Below are positions 24,252-37,800 of a stretch of 64,000 bases of DNA, piece after piece. The position numbers and the translations under genes are program-made. This stretch comes from Mya arenaria (Eukaryota > Mollusca > Bivalvia > Myida > Myidae), in NCBI RefSeq assembly GCF_026914265.1, contig NC_069125.1, positions 69,952,046 through 70,016,045 on the forward strand, given 5' to 3'. Numbering within the stretch: the first letter of the stretch is position 1; every line of letters begins with the position of its first letter. The notes under the pieces were generated by a model. The model was not told the origin of the DNA. It worked only from the letters and a program-made list of their open reading frames with translations, and searched no databases.

Positions 24252-26690
24252 GGAGAGACATTACACCTACACACAAACACCACACGCATCAACATGGGTG
24301 AGAGACACTTCCCATACAAACAAACAGGGCATGCATCAACATGGATGAGAGACACTTCACGTACAAACAAACACCACATGCATCAGCATGGATGAGAGAC
24401 ACGTATAAACAAACGCCACACGCATTAACATGGACGAGAGACACTTCACGTACAAACAAACACCACATGCATCAACATGGATGAGAGACACTTCACGTAC
24501 AAACAAACGCCACATGAATCAACATAGATGAGAAACACTTCACGTACAAACAAACACCACACGCATCAACATGGGTGAGAGACACTTCACATACAAACAA
24601 ACACCACATGCATCAACATGGATGAGAGACACTTCACATACACACAAACACCACATGCATCAACATGGATGAGAGACACTTCACGTACAAACAAACACCA
24701 CATGTATCAACGTGGATGAGAGACACTTCACATACAAACAAACACCACATGCATTGACATGGATGAAAGACACTTCACGTACAAACAAACACCACATGTA
24801 TCAACATAGATGAGAAACACTTCACGTACAAACAAACACCACATGCATCAACATGGATGAGAGACACTTCACGTACAAACAAACACCACATGCATCAACG
24901 TGGATGAGAGACACTTCACATACAAACAAACACCACATGCATTGACATGGATGAGAGACACTCAGTCACGTACACAAAAACACCACATGCATCAACATAG
25001 ATGAGAGACACTTCACGTACAAAAAACACAACATGCATCAACATGGATGAGAGACACTTCACGTACAAACAAACACCACATGCATCAACGTGGATGAGAG
25101 ACACTTAACATACAAACAAACACCACCTGCATTGACATGGATGAGAGACACTCAGTCACGTACACAAAAACACCACATGCATCAACATAGATGAGAGACA
25201 CTTTACGTACAAAAAACACCACATGCATCAACATGGATGAGAGACACTTCACGTACAAACAAACACCACATGCATCAACATGGGTGAGAGACACTTCACG
25301 TACAAACAAACACCACATGCATCAACATAGATGAGAAACACTTCACGTACAAACAAACACCACACGTATCAACATGGGTGAGAGACACTTCACATACAAA
25401 CAAACACCACATGCATCAACATGGATGAGAGACACTTCACATACACACAAACACCACATGCATCAACATGGATGAGAGACACTTCACGTACACACAAACA
25501 CCACATGCATCAACGTGGATGAGAGACACTTCACGTGCAAACAAACACCACATGCATCAACATGGGTGAGAGACACTTCACATACAAACAAACACCACAT
25601 GCATCAACATGGGTGAGAGACACTTCACATACACACAAACACCACATGCATCAACATGGATGAGAGACACTTCACGTACAAACAAACACCACATGCATCA
25701 ACATGGGTGAGAGACACTTCACGTACAAACAAACACCACATGCATCAACATGGGTGAGAGACACTTCACGTACACACAAACACCACATGCATCAACATGG
25801 GTGAGAGACACTTCACGTACAAACAAACACCACATGCATCAACATGGATGAGAGACACTTCACGTACAAACAAACACCACACGCATCAACATGGATGAGA
25901 GACACTTCACGTTCAAACAAACACCACACGCATCAACATGGGTGAGAGACACTTCACGTACAAACAAACACCACATGCATCAACATGGGTGAGAGACACT
26001 TCACGTACACACAAACACCACATGCATCAACATGGGTGAGAGACACTTCACGTACAAACAAACACCACATGCATCAACATGGATGAGAGACACTTCACGT
26101 ACAAACAAACACCACACGCATCAACATGGATGAGAGACACTTCACGTTCAAACAAACACCACACGCATCAACATGGGTGAGAGACACTTCACGTACAAAC
26201 AAACACCACATGCATCAACATGGATGAGAGACACTTCACGTACACACAAACACCACATGCATCAACATGGGTGAGAGACACTTCACGTTCAAACAAACAC
26301 CACATGCATCAACATGGGTGAGAGACACTTCACGTACAAACAAACACCACATGCATCAACATGGATGAGAGACACTTCACGTACAAACAAACACCACATG
26401 CATCAACATGGGTGAGAGACACTTCACATACAAACAAACACCACATGCATCAACATGGATGAGAGACACTTCACATACAAACAAACACCACATGCATCAA
26501 CGTGGATGAGAGACACTTCACATACAAACAAACACCACATGCATTGACATGGATGAGAGACACTCAGTCACGTACACAAAAACACCACATGCATCAACAT
26601 AGATGAGAGACACTTTACGTACAAAAAACACAACATGCATCAACATGGATGAGAGACACTTCACGTACAAACAAACACCACATGCATCAC
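24252..26690. repeat. 47-bp tandem satellite, about 52 copies
   Basis: The unit reads CACCACATGCATCAACATGG, then ATGAGAGACACTTCACGTAC, then AAACAAA (47 bp). Variants include CACGT/CACAT, ACAAACAAA/ACACACAAA and ATGGATGAG/ATGGGTGAG, plus a form CACTCAGTCACGTACACAAA (near 24958, 25148 and 26569). Since 47 is not divisible by 3, no long ORF persists. A five-unit (235-bp) higher-order repeat is visible: the rare CACGTTCAAAC occurs at 25908 and 26143. Confidence 0.95.
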
Positions 26691-28424
26691 GTAAAAGAAA
26701 ACACTGCTGTTGGATGGTGTATATAACGAGTATTCGAGTTTCACAAGACGGTTGAATTTACGAAAAAGACGCAATCCATGTCCATTGCAATATATATAGA
26801 AAAAACTAATGACATAAAGGACTTTATGGAGACGAGCCCAGACGTAAGAAAAAAACTATCATGATCAAGCTAAAGGCGAAAGGGTCAAAACCTAACACAG
26901 GTAACGTCACAAGAGAACCAAAACATAGCACAAATGCTGAAACATCAATAATGGCTGGGTACTTGCCTTTGAACATTTTAGAAAATAGTTCACTAGGGGT
27001 AACATAATGGACCATAAGGGTTAATTAGTAAAACAATTTTTAAAATTATCTAATATCAAGAATGCTCGAATTTCTGTTGGGACCTGAATCTACTGAGTTT
27101 AGAGTTTATGATAAATATAATAAGCAACATAAAACTTTCTTGATAAGTTTTTAATACTATTATAATAAAAAAAAATATTTTGTATTAAATGCCTTAAAAA
27201 GATAGTTTTGTCCCACAACAGTGCGCGCTGACGTTTAATATGGAAGCCAGCGAGGCTAAATTTTCATAACAGTGAGCACTATCAAAATGTAATTTCACTG
27301 TTTGAAACAGAGATTATATAATCAGTATTCACTGATTAATCTCTACAGTATAAATCACCAGCAAAAAACGACAGATTGGTAAAAATTGGTAAAAAAATAA
27401 AAAAAGTTTGACCCTAGGGCCGTGTTTTTCTTACCTATGCCTCTGTAGAGACCTAGGGCCGGATTTTATACATACCTGAAACATAGGGGCGATACTATTT
27501 CCCGGTCCCGGTCTCATCCGGTCTTTGTTTTCCAAATTTTATAGTAGCTATCGGGCGTGATCGAGAAACATTAGATATTTGATGATAATTAGGTCACCAT
27601 TTATTTCATATTTTATATCAATAAAACAAATAATGAATTGAGGCAAAGATAAAAACATAAAATATGCACATGTACTAAAATCAATGTCATGAACAACAAA
27701 CACATTGTGTGTTTTTTTCATATTAAATCAGTTATATATATACTATGGATAATAGTAATACAAAAAGAAACAATGCATGAATAAATGTAAATCAAATTTG
27801 TAATTTAACTCAGTACTTAAGGATTTCTATTATTTTTGTTTTGTTTAACTATTGATTTTGTTGCAGCAGATGCACGGCCACGACCAGTTGTCTTAACTAT
27901 CGACGAATTCTGGCATTTCACATGAATAGAATGTTTTTATTTAGTTTTAGGGATCGCGACTTTTCATTTTCTTTATGAAACGGATTTTTTTAATTTTCTA
28001 GACAGCTGATTAGTGTTCCCTCATTACACTTACAACAAAATTCCACAGCATTAGCAATTGCTAAGACACCACAGGCATGTACATTTGGTTGTTGTAGAAC
28101 TCATGGAACTTAAATCATAAGCTGATATTTCTTACTTTTTATAAATTAGTAGCATCGTAGTTCCACCGATCATGACGACTTTAAAAAAAAATATTCTTGT
28201 ATCTTGTTAGTTACATTTCATTTGTAAAATAGCCTTCCGAATATTTAAGAAGTTTATGTAGCAAGGTGCATATTTCAGTATTTTATCAATTTGTGTGTTA
28301 GGTATGGTTCTATATCGTATATTGTTTTGTATTGTTGTGTGTTTATTATTATTTTATTTTGTCAAGGAACTCTTCATAACAGGTTTATGACAATACACAA
28401 TAATGTCATACCATGAAAGGTGTA
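26691..28424. other. AT-rich intergenic DNA, no gene seen
   Basis: I find no exon with good splice sites. Around 27400-27540 a GC-richer patch repeats CCTAGGGCCG and CCCGGTCCCGGTC, probably an old repeat. Confidence 0.35.
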
Positions 28425-28521
28425 AATGCGTAAAACACCATTGTGTACACACCGGTCTTACACCGGTCTTACTGACTGTCTATTTTTGAGACCGGTGTGT
28501 ACACAATGCGTAAAACATCAT
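28425..28521. repeat. 20-bp inverted repeat flanked by 17-bp direct repeats
   Basis: CATTGTGTACACACCGGTCT (28439-28458) is perfectly complementary to 28489-28508, with a 30-nt loop that repeats ACCGGTCTTA. AATGCGTAAAACAYCAT flanks it on both sides (28425-28441 and 28505-28521). It lies about 330 bp upstream of the start of the 32-exon gene. It could be a small folded-back element or a duplication with inversion. Confidence 0.85.
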
Positions 28522-28850
28522 AGTAGTATGTAGCCCCTGAAGTCCATATATACGTGTAGTCAATGTAAACAACTTATTTTTTTGCAAGAATTCACATCTT
28601 TCAATGCAAGCTTAACACATAAAGGAAATAATTTGCCAATTCTTCCAAAATAGAAAACTGATAAACTATTTTAAAACTGTTTTCCGATAAAGAATAAACT
28701 TGATACTGCGTTAGTCTTAAAGGAGCTAAGATGAGCGGTATTTCGGATATTCAGTAAGCGATTTAAAGTGCTAAAGCAAAGACATATAAACTAGTTTATA
28801 AGTCCGTGGTTAAATTGACAAAGTAAAATACTGCAATAAATCAGAAAAAA
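28522..28850 (+). promoter_or_regulatory. Immediate upstream region of the 32-exon gene
   Basis: This is non-repetitive AT-rich DNA before the ATG at 28851. No TATA box or X-box (RFX) motif was confidently found. The start context AAAAAAATGG has A at -3 and G at +4. Confidence 0.25.
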
Positions 28851-31800
28851 ATGGCTAAACCAAATAGTCGGAGCGGCACATCAAAGGTAATATCATAATC
28901 AAATGGATTTGATTCCCTTATACCTGTATATTATGCACCAGTCAATTGTAACCACGGCCCTCCAGGTCTGGGGAAATGAGCCATATTTTTCCTTTCAGGT
29001 GGCCCCGTAGTGCCGGGACAAATAGCGGGGAATAGGCCTTATGTAGTGTCCCTGGGGTGTGGTTTTACGAGCATTTTGTCCCCACCGGGCAAAGATTTTA
29101 CCCGGGCTTGGCTGGACCGAAAGAAAAAGTCCTCGCTATTCCCTGGACCTGGGTGGGGGGGGGGGGGGCATGGTTTAAATTGACTGGTGCATTATAAAGT
29201 CTAGAATCTTGTCAACAAAACGTTTGCCAATTGTGAAAATACAGTACATGTATCAACTTATGGTTTTGTTTAAGGGTGCTTTACTTGAATGTAAAATACA
29301 ATGAAGGTAATAAATGTGGTGACTTTGCATGTTTATAATATTCGGCTACCTATTTTGTTTTAAGACTTCTGGATCTAAGCCAGTGCCAAGTAGAGCAGGT
29401 TCAATACGTTCAGGGATGACTGCTATCACAGAAGATGATGATGATGATGATGGGGAAACACTGGGAACTGAAGTAAGACCATTAAAATGTTTATTTTACG
29501 AAATTACAAACTGAATTATCTATGCGGTATTATCCTGTTGTATTCAATCAAACGATAAAATCCTTTTTTGGCAAAAAAATGCTCCCTGCATGATCATTTA
29601 AAACATGTTCCTGTGTTTATGTCATTATGTTGTACACCACATGTGTTTAATAGTTGTCAGCAATGGTGCCTCGAGCAACCTACAAACCACCAGCAAACTA
29701 CCACAGCCCCTCTATGGCCAGGTTTGAAGCCTACTTGGAGAAGACAGAGGTTCAAAATATCTTCAGGAAGCTTTTGCACATGCTCATCAGTCGACCGGAG
29801 CTGCCGTACAATCCCTTCCCAGGGTTCAGTGGACGCATTAGGATGTACCAGGAAAGGTATGAGATATATATGCAAGCAGAATAAAGGAACTCTGCATAGA
29901 TATATCTTTGCCTAGGGTCTTGATAGGAGTTGTGCATATCACATCCAGTTCAATCATGCCATGTTCAGTTCAATCATATTGCAAAATCTTGGGATGCATG
30001 TAGCTGCAAAGACATTGCAGACACTTAGAACTTCATATAAGTATGGGGAATTGTGCACCTGCAATTTTGGTGACATTGCACTTTGTCTTACAAGAGTTAT
30101 GGCACTTTACTTAAAGATGCACTCTTACCCCCAAATAAGATTTACCACAATTAATACTATTGTTTTAATATTCCAAATAGGATGAATACATGTCGAAAAC
30201 AATGGTTCTCATGAAGGATACCAAGTTGAATTTGAAAGAAATAAGCATAAAACATGATATCTCTACCTTATAAAACTATAGTAGACCACAGTAAATCTTT
30301 TAGCATTCACCAATCATTTAATATTTTTGCGCTTTCTGCTATTAAATACACGGTTACAATCTTGTTATCAGTAATTAATATTTTTAATAAATGAATTATT
30401 TAGTAAGTAGTTTAAGGTTTATCAGTCAAAATTTATGTTTGTTATACATGTGTAAATATTGATTTTGAATAAGACTGTCGCTTTGATAAAATATGGTCTA
30501 AAAATGTTGTGGTGTATGTAGCAAATATTGCATCTACACTCATTTAACTTCATAGGGTTGTTGGTCAGCATTGGAAATTATGCACATGCAATTTGTGTGA
30601 CATTTCACTTGTTCTTACAAAAGTGATGGCCATCACTTGTAAAAAATGGTCTGCAAAATTTTTAGGCTGACACAACTATGGCAGAATGATAAGTATGATA
30701 ATGCGCATGCTCATGTGGTTAATTCCAAGTTATAATTTTTATTCATTCGTGTGTCCGGGCAGTATTTGAGGGAATTTATCAGTTATGTGATAGCTCTTTA
30801 ATCTACATTAGTTCTCAATGGAGCAGAGCATAATAGTTTACCAGGGCATACGGTGATAATAAACCACAGCTCTCCAGAAAAAGCAACTTTGAATTATGTT
30901 GAATTTTAAAACTGTTGCATGTTCTCTGGTTCCATGCTTATCAGAGTTGCATAGATTTTATATTAACATTATTTACTTTGTAAAAAAAAAAAATGATATA
31001 CTTTCAGATTTCATTTGCAAAGGGACTCCAAAGAACACATTCTGCGGTGTTTAAGTAAGTCTTTATACTCTGCAGTGCTTGAAATGCAGTACAAGACTAA
31101 TTCATTAAATTGGTAACATAATAAGGGACCCGCAAAAAATTGTCTGTACCTTATTTGGTCAGAATGTGTATTGGCATAATACCTTAGGAAAATTTGATAA
31201 CTAGCCATATCATTCCACTCAATTGAGAGTTATCACCCTTTAATTATAGAAATAGTCAATTTGCACTCCCTTTTAAATATGCTATCATTCAGGACCCTTA
31301 TCACTTATGTGAAGGCTCCAGATTTATATCACAAACACAATGACAATTATTATGTTTTATACATGTAGATAAAATTTCAAACAGATTAGCCTAAATAGAT
31401 CTTGCAAAAGTAGGTGGAATTGTTGGTTTGCTCAAATATTCAAGTTTTCTCAGTCAATAGTTACAATCTTTTCTCTGCAGATAATGATCTGGAAAGTAGC
31501 TATATTCAAAATCTGTACACGATAAAGCATTACCGGAATGTGTGGGGGGCAATCAGCATACTGAAAGTAGTCAACCCAGATGCCCTCGAGAAATACCGGT
31601 GGCTCATTGATGACCTTACACCGCAGTTAGATCAACTACCAGCCATGGAGGGATATTCAGTATGATTATATTGTGCACTTTTTTATTAAACACTTGTTTC
31701 AGTTGGTCCATCCATAGAATATGTTTCACAGGAAGATGTCCACTTTATAATTCATATGTTCACATCAGATCTAAGTGAAAAGAAATGTCTGCTTTTTGAT

Positions 31801-34800
31801 AGAATATGGTTGCATCTGATCTAACTGAAACTTGAAACATTTAATATCAACTGTATCAATATTTAAATCATATGAATTCTTCATTTGGTTAAACCTCTCA
31901 TATTTTTCCTTAATTTATCAAATCAATGTCTGTGATGAAGAATCTGGTTTCAGAATCAAGTGATGGTTGCTTTGGTGGGGCCTGCAGTGTTTGACGGCTC
32001 CTTCTACTCCTCGGTACACTCCATACAAGTACGCCTTGAATTCCTCGTCACTGGCTTTGATGTCACCCAGGTAGGCTTATTGTCTTAACCTTTCATCTTT
32101 GTGGGAACTAAATAAGTGCACCAATCCATTAGCACTAATTGACATAGATAACAAATTTCCTTATCCCACAATTGTTTGGAAACCAGGGGTATTTCAGTTG
32201 AGCTACTGTCCATATTATAATTTTTGCTTGAATGTTTATCAGCAAAATACACACCAGTACTTGTTTCTTGCCAGGAAACTGACTTGAGAGTGATTCCTAT
32301 CGCTTAAAGATGTCTTATAAATAGGGCTTAAATAAAACACATGTGTAGCAATTTCTTTCAACCTTTGTGAATTATTTGTAGATTTCATCAGCTTTAAAAT
32401 GAGTATAAAAAAGTATTGATATACCAAATTCATAATCGTTGTTTTACATTATATGTGAACCCTTTGTCACTTTCAGGGAATCTCAATCTTTGTTAACAGC
32501 CTGATGAAGGAGATAGACCTCATGTTCAGCAGTGAGCATCATTTCCTGTTGGGGGTCAGCGTCCCAGCTCTCAGCCCCCTCAACCCTGAGGTGTGGGTCA
32601 AACATTACTGGGAACCAGAAAAAATACAGACAGAAAAGGTAACCTGTAGATCCAACTCACTGTATGTCAGCATCATAGAGATGCTGGAAAATAACTGTGT
32701 GGTTGGCTAGCAGAGATCAAAACAAAATATCAAAATTTATATCATAAATGACGTCACCATTATGAAACAATGCCTTTATATATTTTTGACATAGAACTAG
32801 CCAAATAGCTTTTGATGGGACGTCATAAATGATAAGCATTGGAAATGTGCACACTAAAAAGTGATGTAGTATATGTTTAGCACTGTAAATCATGGCAAAC
32901 ATGCCATATCCCTCGGCGGGGGAAAAAATCCCCCGGAATTTCGATCCATCCCCCGGAATTTATAAGAATTTTTTTTTTTTTTTTTTTTTTTTAGAAATTT
33001 TACATCAGGCAATAATGACAAAGTAAGTGAAACCACAGTATGTGAGTGAAACTGAATGCAAAGAAACAACTCCACGAGGGTGAAATGCCAAAAGGAAACT
33101 TACAACAAGTGATCAATTAATTTGTAGTAATTATCAAAGGCAAAGAAATATTACTATTTTGGAAGAAAGAAATTAATTATTTATTCTATTCTCTTATTGT
33201 CTGAAAGTCATCAAGCTGATAGAATTAAGCACATTTTTTTAAAAGACTTTGGAGGAAGGTAAATTTAATTTAATTGTCTCGAAAACATATTTTTCCAATG
33301 ACATATTTCGTTCTGCAAGTGCATTACAGTATGACATGACAGTGTATCATAAGAATGTGATAAATCATGACATAAAATAATTCTGTATAATGAAAAAGTT
33401 AAGAGGTTTTCAAAGCAAACTATATGTGAATACATTTTTTCGTACTTGCGTCTAAAAATACTTAAAAATTTCGCCAACTTAGACCTGCTAAAAAAATCCC
33501 CCTGAATACAACCAAAATCCCCCTGAATTTTCAGCCTTTTGAACAAATCCCCCTGAATGGTCTCCAGAAAATATGGCATGTATGTCATGGAATTAGTATT
33601 TATGATGTAAATAGAATATAACATTCATGGTTATTTAATGTATATGTATATTAATTTTATTCTTGTATACTGAAATTGATATTAAAATAACAATTTTAGG
33701 AAACTTGTAATGTACTTTATGCAATCCATTTATCTTCTAATGTTCCAATGCAAATCATTAATCTTTATGCTACTCTTTTTACAAGTTACATCTGTCTATT
33801 TATCACTACATTTCAGGAGACATTTCTGCAGAGACTCAGTGACGCAGTGATTGGCAACAGATATGTGTCTGTGGAGGTATAAACTTACCTTTCACATTTC
33901 TTATATGTAGTATCAATATAAAACCTATAGATTTAAACATGTAATGATCAGTTTCCTATACAGTTCAGTTTCCGGACTGATTATGTTTGCTTACTATGAT
34001 ATGTTTCAGTGCATATTCCTGCAGGACCCATCATACATGTCATATGTCAGGGGAGAGAAGCAGTATGGCTTCAATTTCATTGAGGTTATTGATGAGATGA
34101 AGGAGGAAGGGTGAGTTGTTTCCCTTGATGTGCATTTCACAAAACTTATTTTAACAAATCATCATTTTATCAAATCTAGGACTGAATATACCTTACGAAT
34201 GATATAGTTGTACTAATTGAGTGTACAATATGGGTTAGAGTATGTGCCAAACTCCAGAACTATTAATGACTCAAACAAAAATGAATGATTTGATTTTTAG
34301 CTTGACTATTCGAAGAATAAGGAGGGCTATACTACTCGCCCCAGCATCGATGTCTGGTTAAAGTTTTAGGGCAAGTTGGGATTTTCACTTATAAGTCCAA
34401 TACCCTTCATTCAATTGACTTAATATTTCACACAGTTGTTCAGGGCCATCAAATGTTGAGGTCAGATAACTCCATATTATCCTTAATACAAATTATGGCC
34501 CCTGATTGACTATGGAACTTAGGTTAAAGTTTTAGGGCAGGTAGGGATATTTATTAATTACTTCTACACCATTCGTTCAATTGACCTAATACTTCACACA
34601 GTTGTTCAGGACCATCACCCAATGAGTTAACATAACTCCATATTATCCTTAATACAAGTTATGGCCCCTGATTGACTTAGGTTAAAGTTTTAGGGCAAGT
34701 AAAAGTTAAGGGCAAGTTGGGATTTTAATAAAAAAACTTCTATACCTTTCATTCAATGCACTTAATTAAATGCAAAATTATTGACGACCATCTAACAACA

Positions 34801-37800
34801 AGAAACATAACTCCATTTTAACCCTAAATACAAATTATGGCCTTTGAATATTTTTTATTTTTTTTTTATTTTATTTTAATTTCTTTTGAAAGGTACATTT
34901 TTATATTCTTAACCAGGTTTTCATAAAGGAAAAACAATTTATTATAATGACTAGCGTCATTGTTCGGGCGGGCTGGTGGGAGGGCAGCATCAAAGTCACC
35001 TTATGTATTGAATAATTTTGGCTAGGTTTGACATAAAGAGACCAAACTTGGTATATATGAAGAGTTTATGGAGACCTTTTATGGAAATGCGTTTGAAGCC
35101 CCTACAATCAAGGTCAAGGTTACTATTAATAGAAAAAGGGTTGGTATTGAATAACTTAAATAAGGTCTACATATTGTGACCAAACTTGGTATATAGGAAG
35201 AGTTTATAGAGACCTTTCCTGAGATTGTGTTTTGGGCCCGAGAGCTATGGTCTAGGTCAAGGTCACTGTTGCTAAAAAAGGAAATATGGTTATTACTGTA
35301 TAACTCAAGTAAGGGTTGACATAGTGTGACCAAACTTGGTATATAGGACAAGTTTATGCAGAGCTTTCATGGATTGCCTTTTGGCCCCCTAGGGTCAAGG
35401 TCACTGTTACTAAAAATAGATTACTGTTTCAGTTATGGTTGACATACTATGACCAAACTTGATATGTAGGAAGTGTTTATGGACAAATTTTCATGGGATT
35501 GTGTTTGGGGCCCTTAGGATCAAGGTCACTGTTACAAAAAATAGAAGAAAGCAGTTAATACTGAATCTCTTCTGCCAATCATTAAAAACCTGGTTTTTTC
35601 ACATCACGATTCTTGTTCACTTTTTAATTTGATTGTTTTATTGTTTTTGACAGGCACATATTACATCGTTATTGTATTCACTTCTAAGTCAAAGCGGCGT
35701 AGTCGAGCGCGCTGTCTAACGACAGCTCTTGTTTTATTATACACTCAGATTTTCATTTTATACTGGTTTATAAACAATAACACTTAGTAAGAGTTTGGTA
35801 ATGAAACTGGATCATTAAGGATTAGAATATTGTTGTAATTTTTATGATGCTCTGAATCTAGGAATTTTGCATTTTACAGGGACGATTTTTGGTATAAATA
35901 GTTTGTATATTATAAACAAGAAGTGTTGGCAAACGCATACTTAAGCTTTATTTTAGTTGCTCAGAATAGTTATAAAAAATACTATTAAAACTATTAACAA
36001 ATGTGATATAGTGCTGAATATTGAGTATGGTTGAAATGTGTTTTAAAGGAGAAGGCTAGTATTTAAAAGAAGACTTAAAAAAAAGTAAGTTCTGTGCACT
36101 GGGCTCCTCAATTGTGGGTTAAGAATTTTCAGAATATTTTACCGCACAATTCTATCTTTTAGAGTACAGTCATTGCCCATTGGTGTTTTGTTTACTTGTG
36201 CAACAGTGGGATGAAAGTAAGAATTCCTCAATAGTACAATGGAATAGTCTTTCATTTTCATCTCTTTATGCATTGCACAAAAGAAAAATGATACAACCTT
36301 ATTGTTGAAGTTCAAATTGGAATTATTTTAGGCCCTGATATCACAAAAATACTTGTTCTTGAGTCCAATTTATTATTCTTGAGTTATTACTCAAGAACAT
36401 TTTGTACTCTAGAAATGATGTTTATCAACATAATGCATAAGAGAATGTGCTTTAAAAAGAGTAAAATATTAATAATTTGAATGATGTCATGCTGTAATGT
36501 GGAGAAATACCTTGAGTATTTTCGTGATATTTGGGCCAGGCCTTAAGTACATGTATTTGTAGAGATGTTGAACATTGCTGTGTTTGTTTAGAGTGACCGA
36601 GTTCGTCAAAAGACATGCTTTATGTAGTTATAGTAACACAATGCTTATTTTTCACTGTAGATAATTGTGTGAACACAATGTGTTATTGAGTGTTTTGCAC
36701 AGCTATATGAATGTATGCAGATAAATAACCTTAAAATAATGTGAAAAAGCAACATTTATAACTTGATTTCTCCTGAATCTGTTAATTCTGCCCATTTGTG
36801 TATTTTTAAGTTCCTCCATGTATATTGACTTAAATTACTTACAAATGTTACATTATTAAGAAGCATGATGTGTGTACATCATCCAGGTCTACTCCTCACA
36901 TAAATCTGTACAGCTGGAATGTTAATGATATATTTGACTCTAGGTTGTCGAGTTTCTGCGAGTATCCTATGTCGAGCCTACACGAGGGTGTATTCTTCGA
37001 TCGTGCCCATGCAGAGGCATACATTTCCATTTTCCACCCACAGTTCGATGATTTTGAAACTGCAGAACCCTATGAGGCAGGGGAAGGTATGATTCAGTGT
37101 CAGGAAATTATATTCAGATTAATTTTATGTAATGACAACAGTGCATTGTTAATGGCTTAACGTTTGTACAAAAAAGACAGGTGTTGCAAACATTGTTGGT
37201 AGCATTAAGAATATTACTTCCCATGTGAAATGGTATGTAATAAAGAGAAGTTATCTGTTTATAAAGGGAAAAATATCTTATCTATATCACAATTTGAAGA
37301 GTAATGAAAGTCATAACTTCACCAAATATTAGCAAATCTTTCAAATTAATAAATTCAGGAGCCCCACCCAAGAGCCCTGGGATTGTGTCTCTGGGTGAGG
37401 GTACAATGGCAGGGAATGACCACCTGTCTCGTGCTGCGACCGCTCGCTCCATGAACCATCCCTTCTCTAGCACCCAGCAGCAGGACGTGAACAACGTCCA
37501 GCAACACGTGCACAATCGGCTTGACCACATGAATCCTCGCCGAGTGAAGATTGACGGCTTCAGGTTCGGGGATGAGAAGTCATCAGGGCCGTTTAGCTGG
37601 CAGATCACCACACCCATAAAGTAGGGATGTCATTTTTTAAAACCAACATGTGAAATAATGTACTTGTATTTTTAATGTTTGTTTTAAAGACTAAATTAAT
37701 TGAAGTGCTGTTAATTTAAGAAATAAATGATTGCCTTTAGTATACATATTACTGATATATATATAACTTTTATAATTTGCATATTTACATTGTTCAGAAT

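Noticed and set aside
12449..26690. CRISPR array
   Set aside because: The repeats are contiguous without unique spacers, the DNA is eukaryotic, and there are no cas genes.
30181..30282. An extra exon reading DEYMSKTMVLMKDTKLNLKE after an AG
   Set aside because: It has no GT donor before its stop, and its frame does not fit the phase of the preceding exon. The exons 29654-29856 and 31008-31054 join directly in frame.
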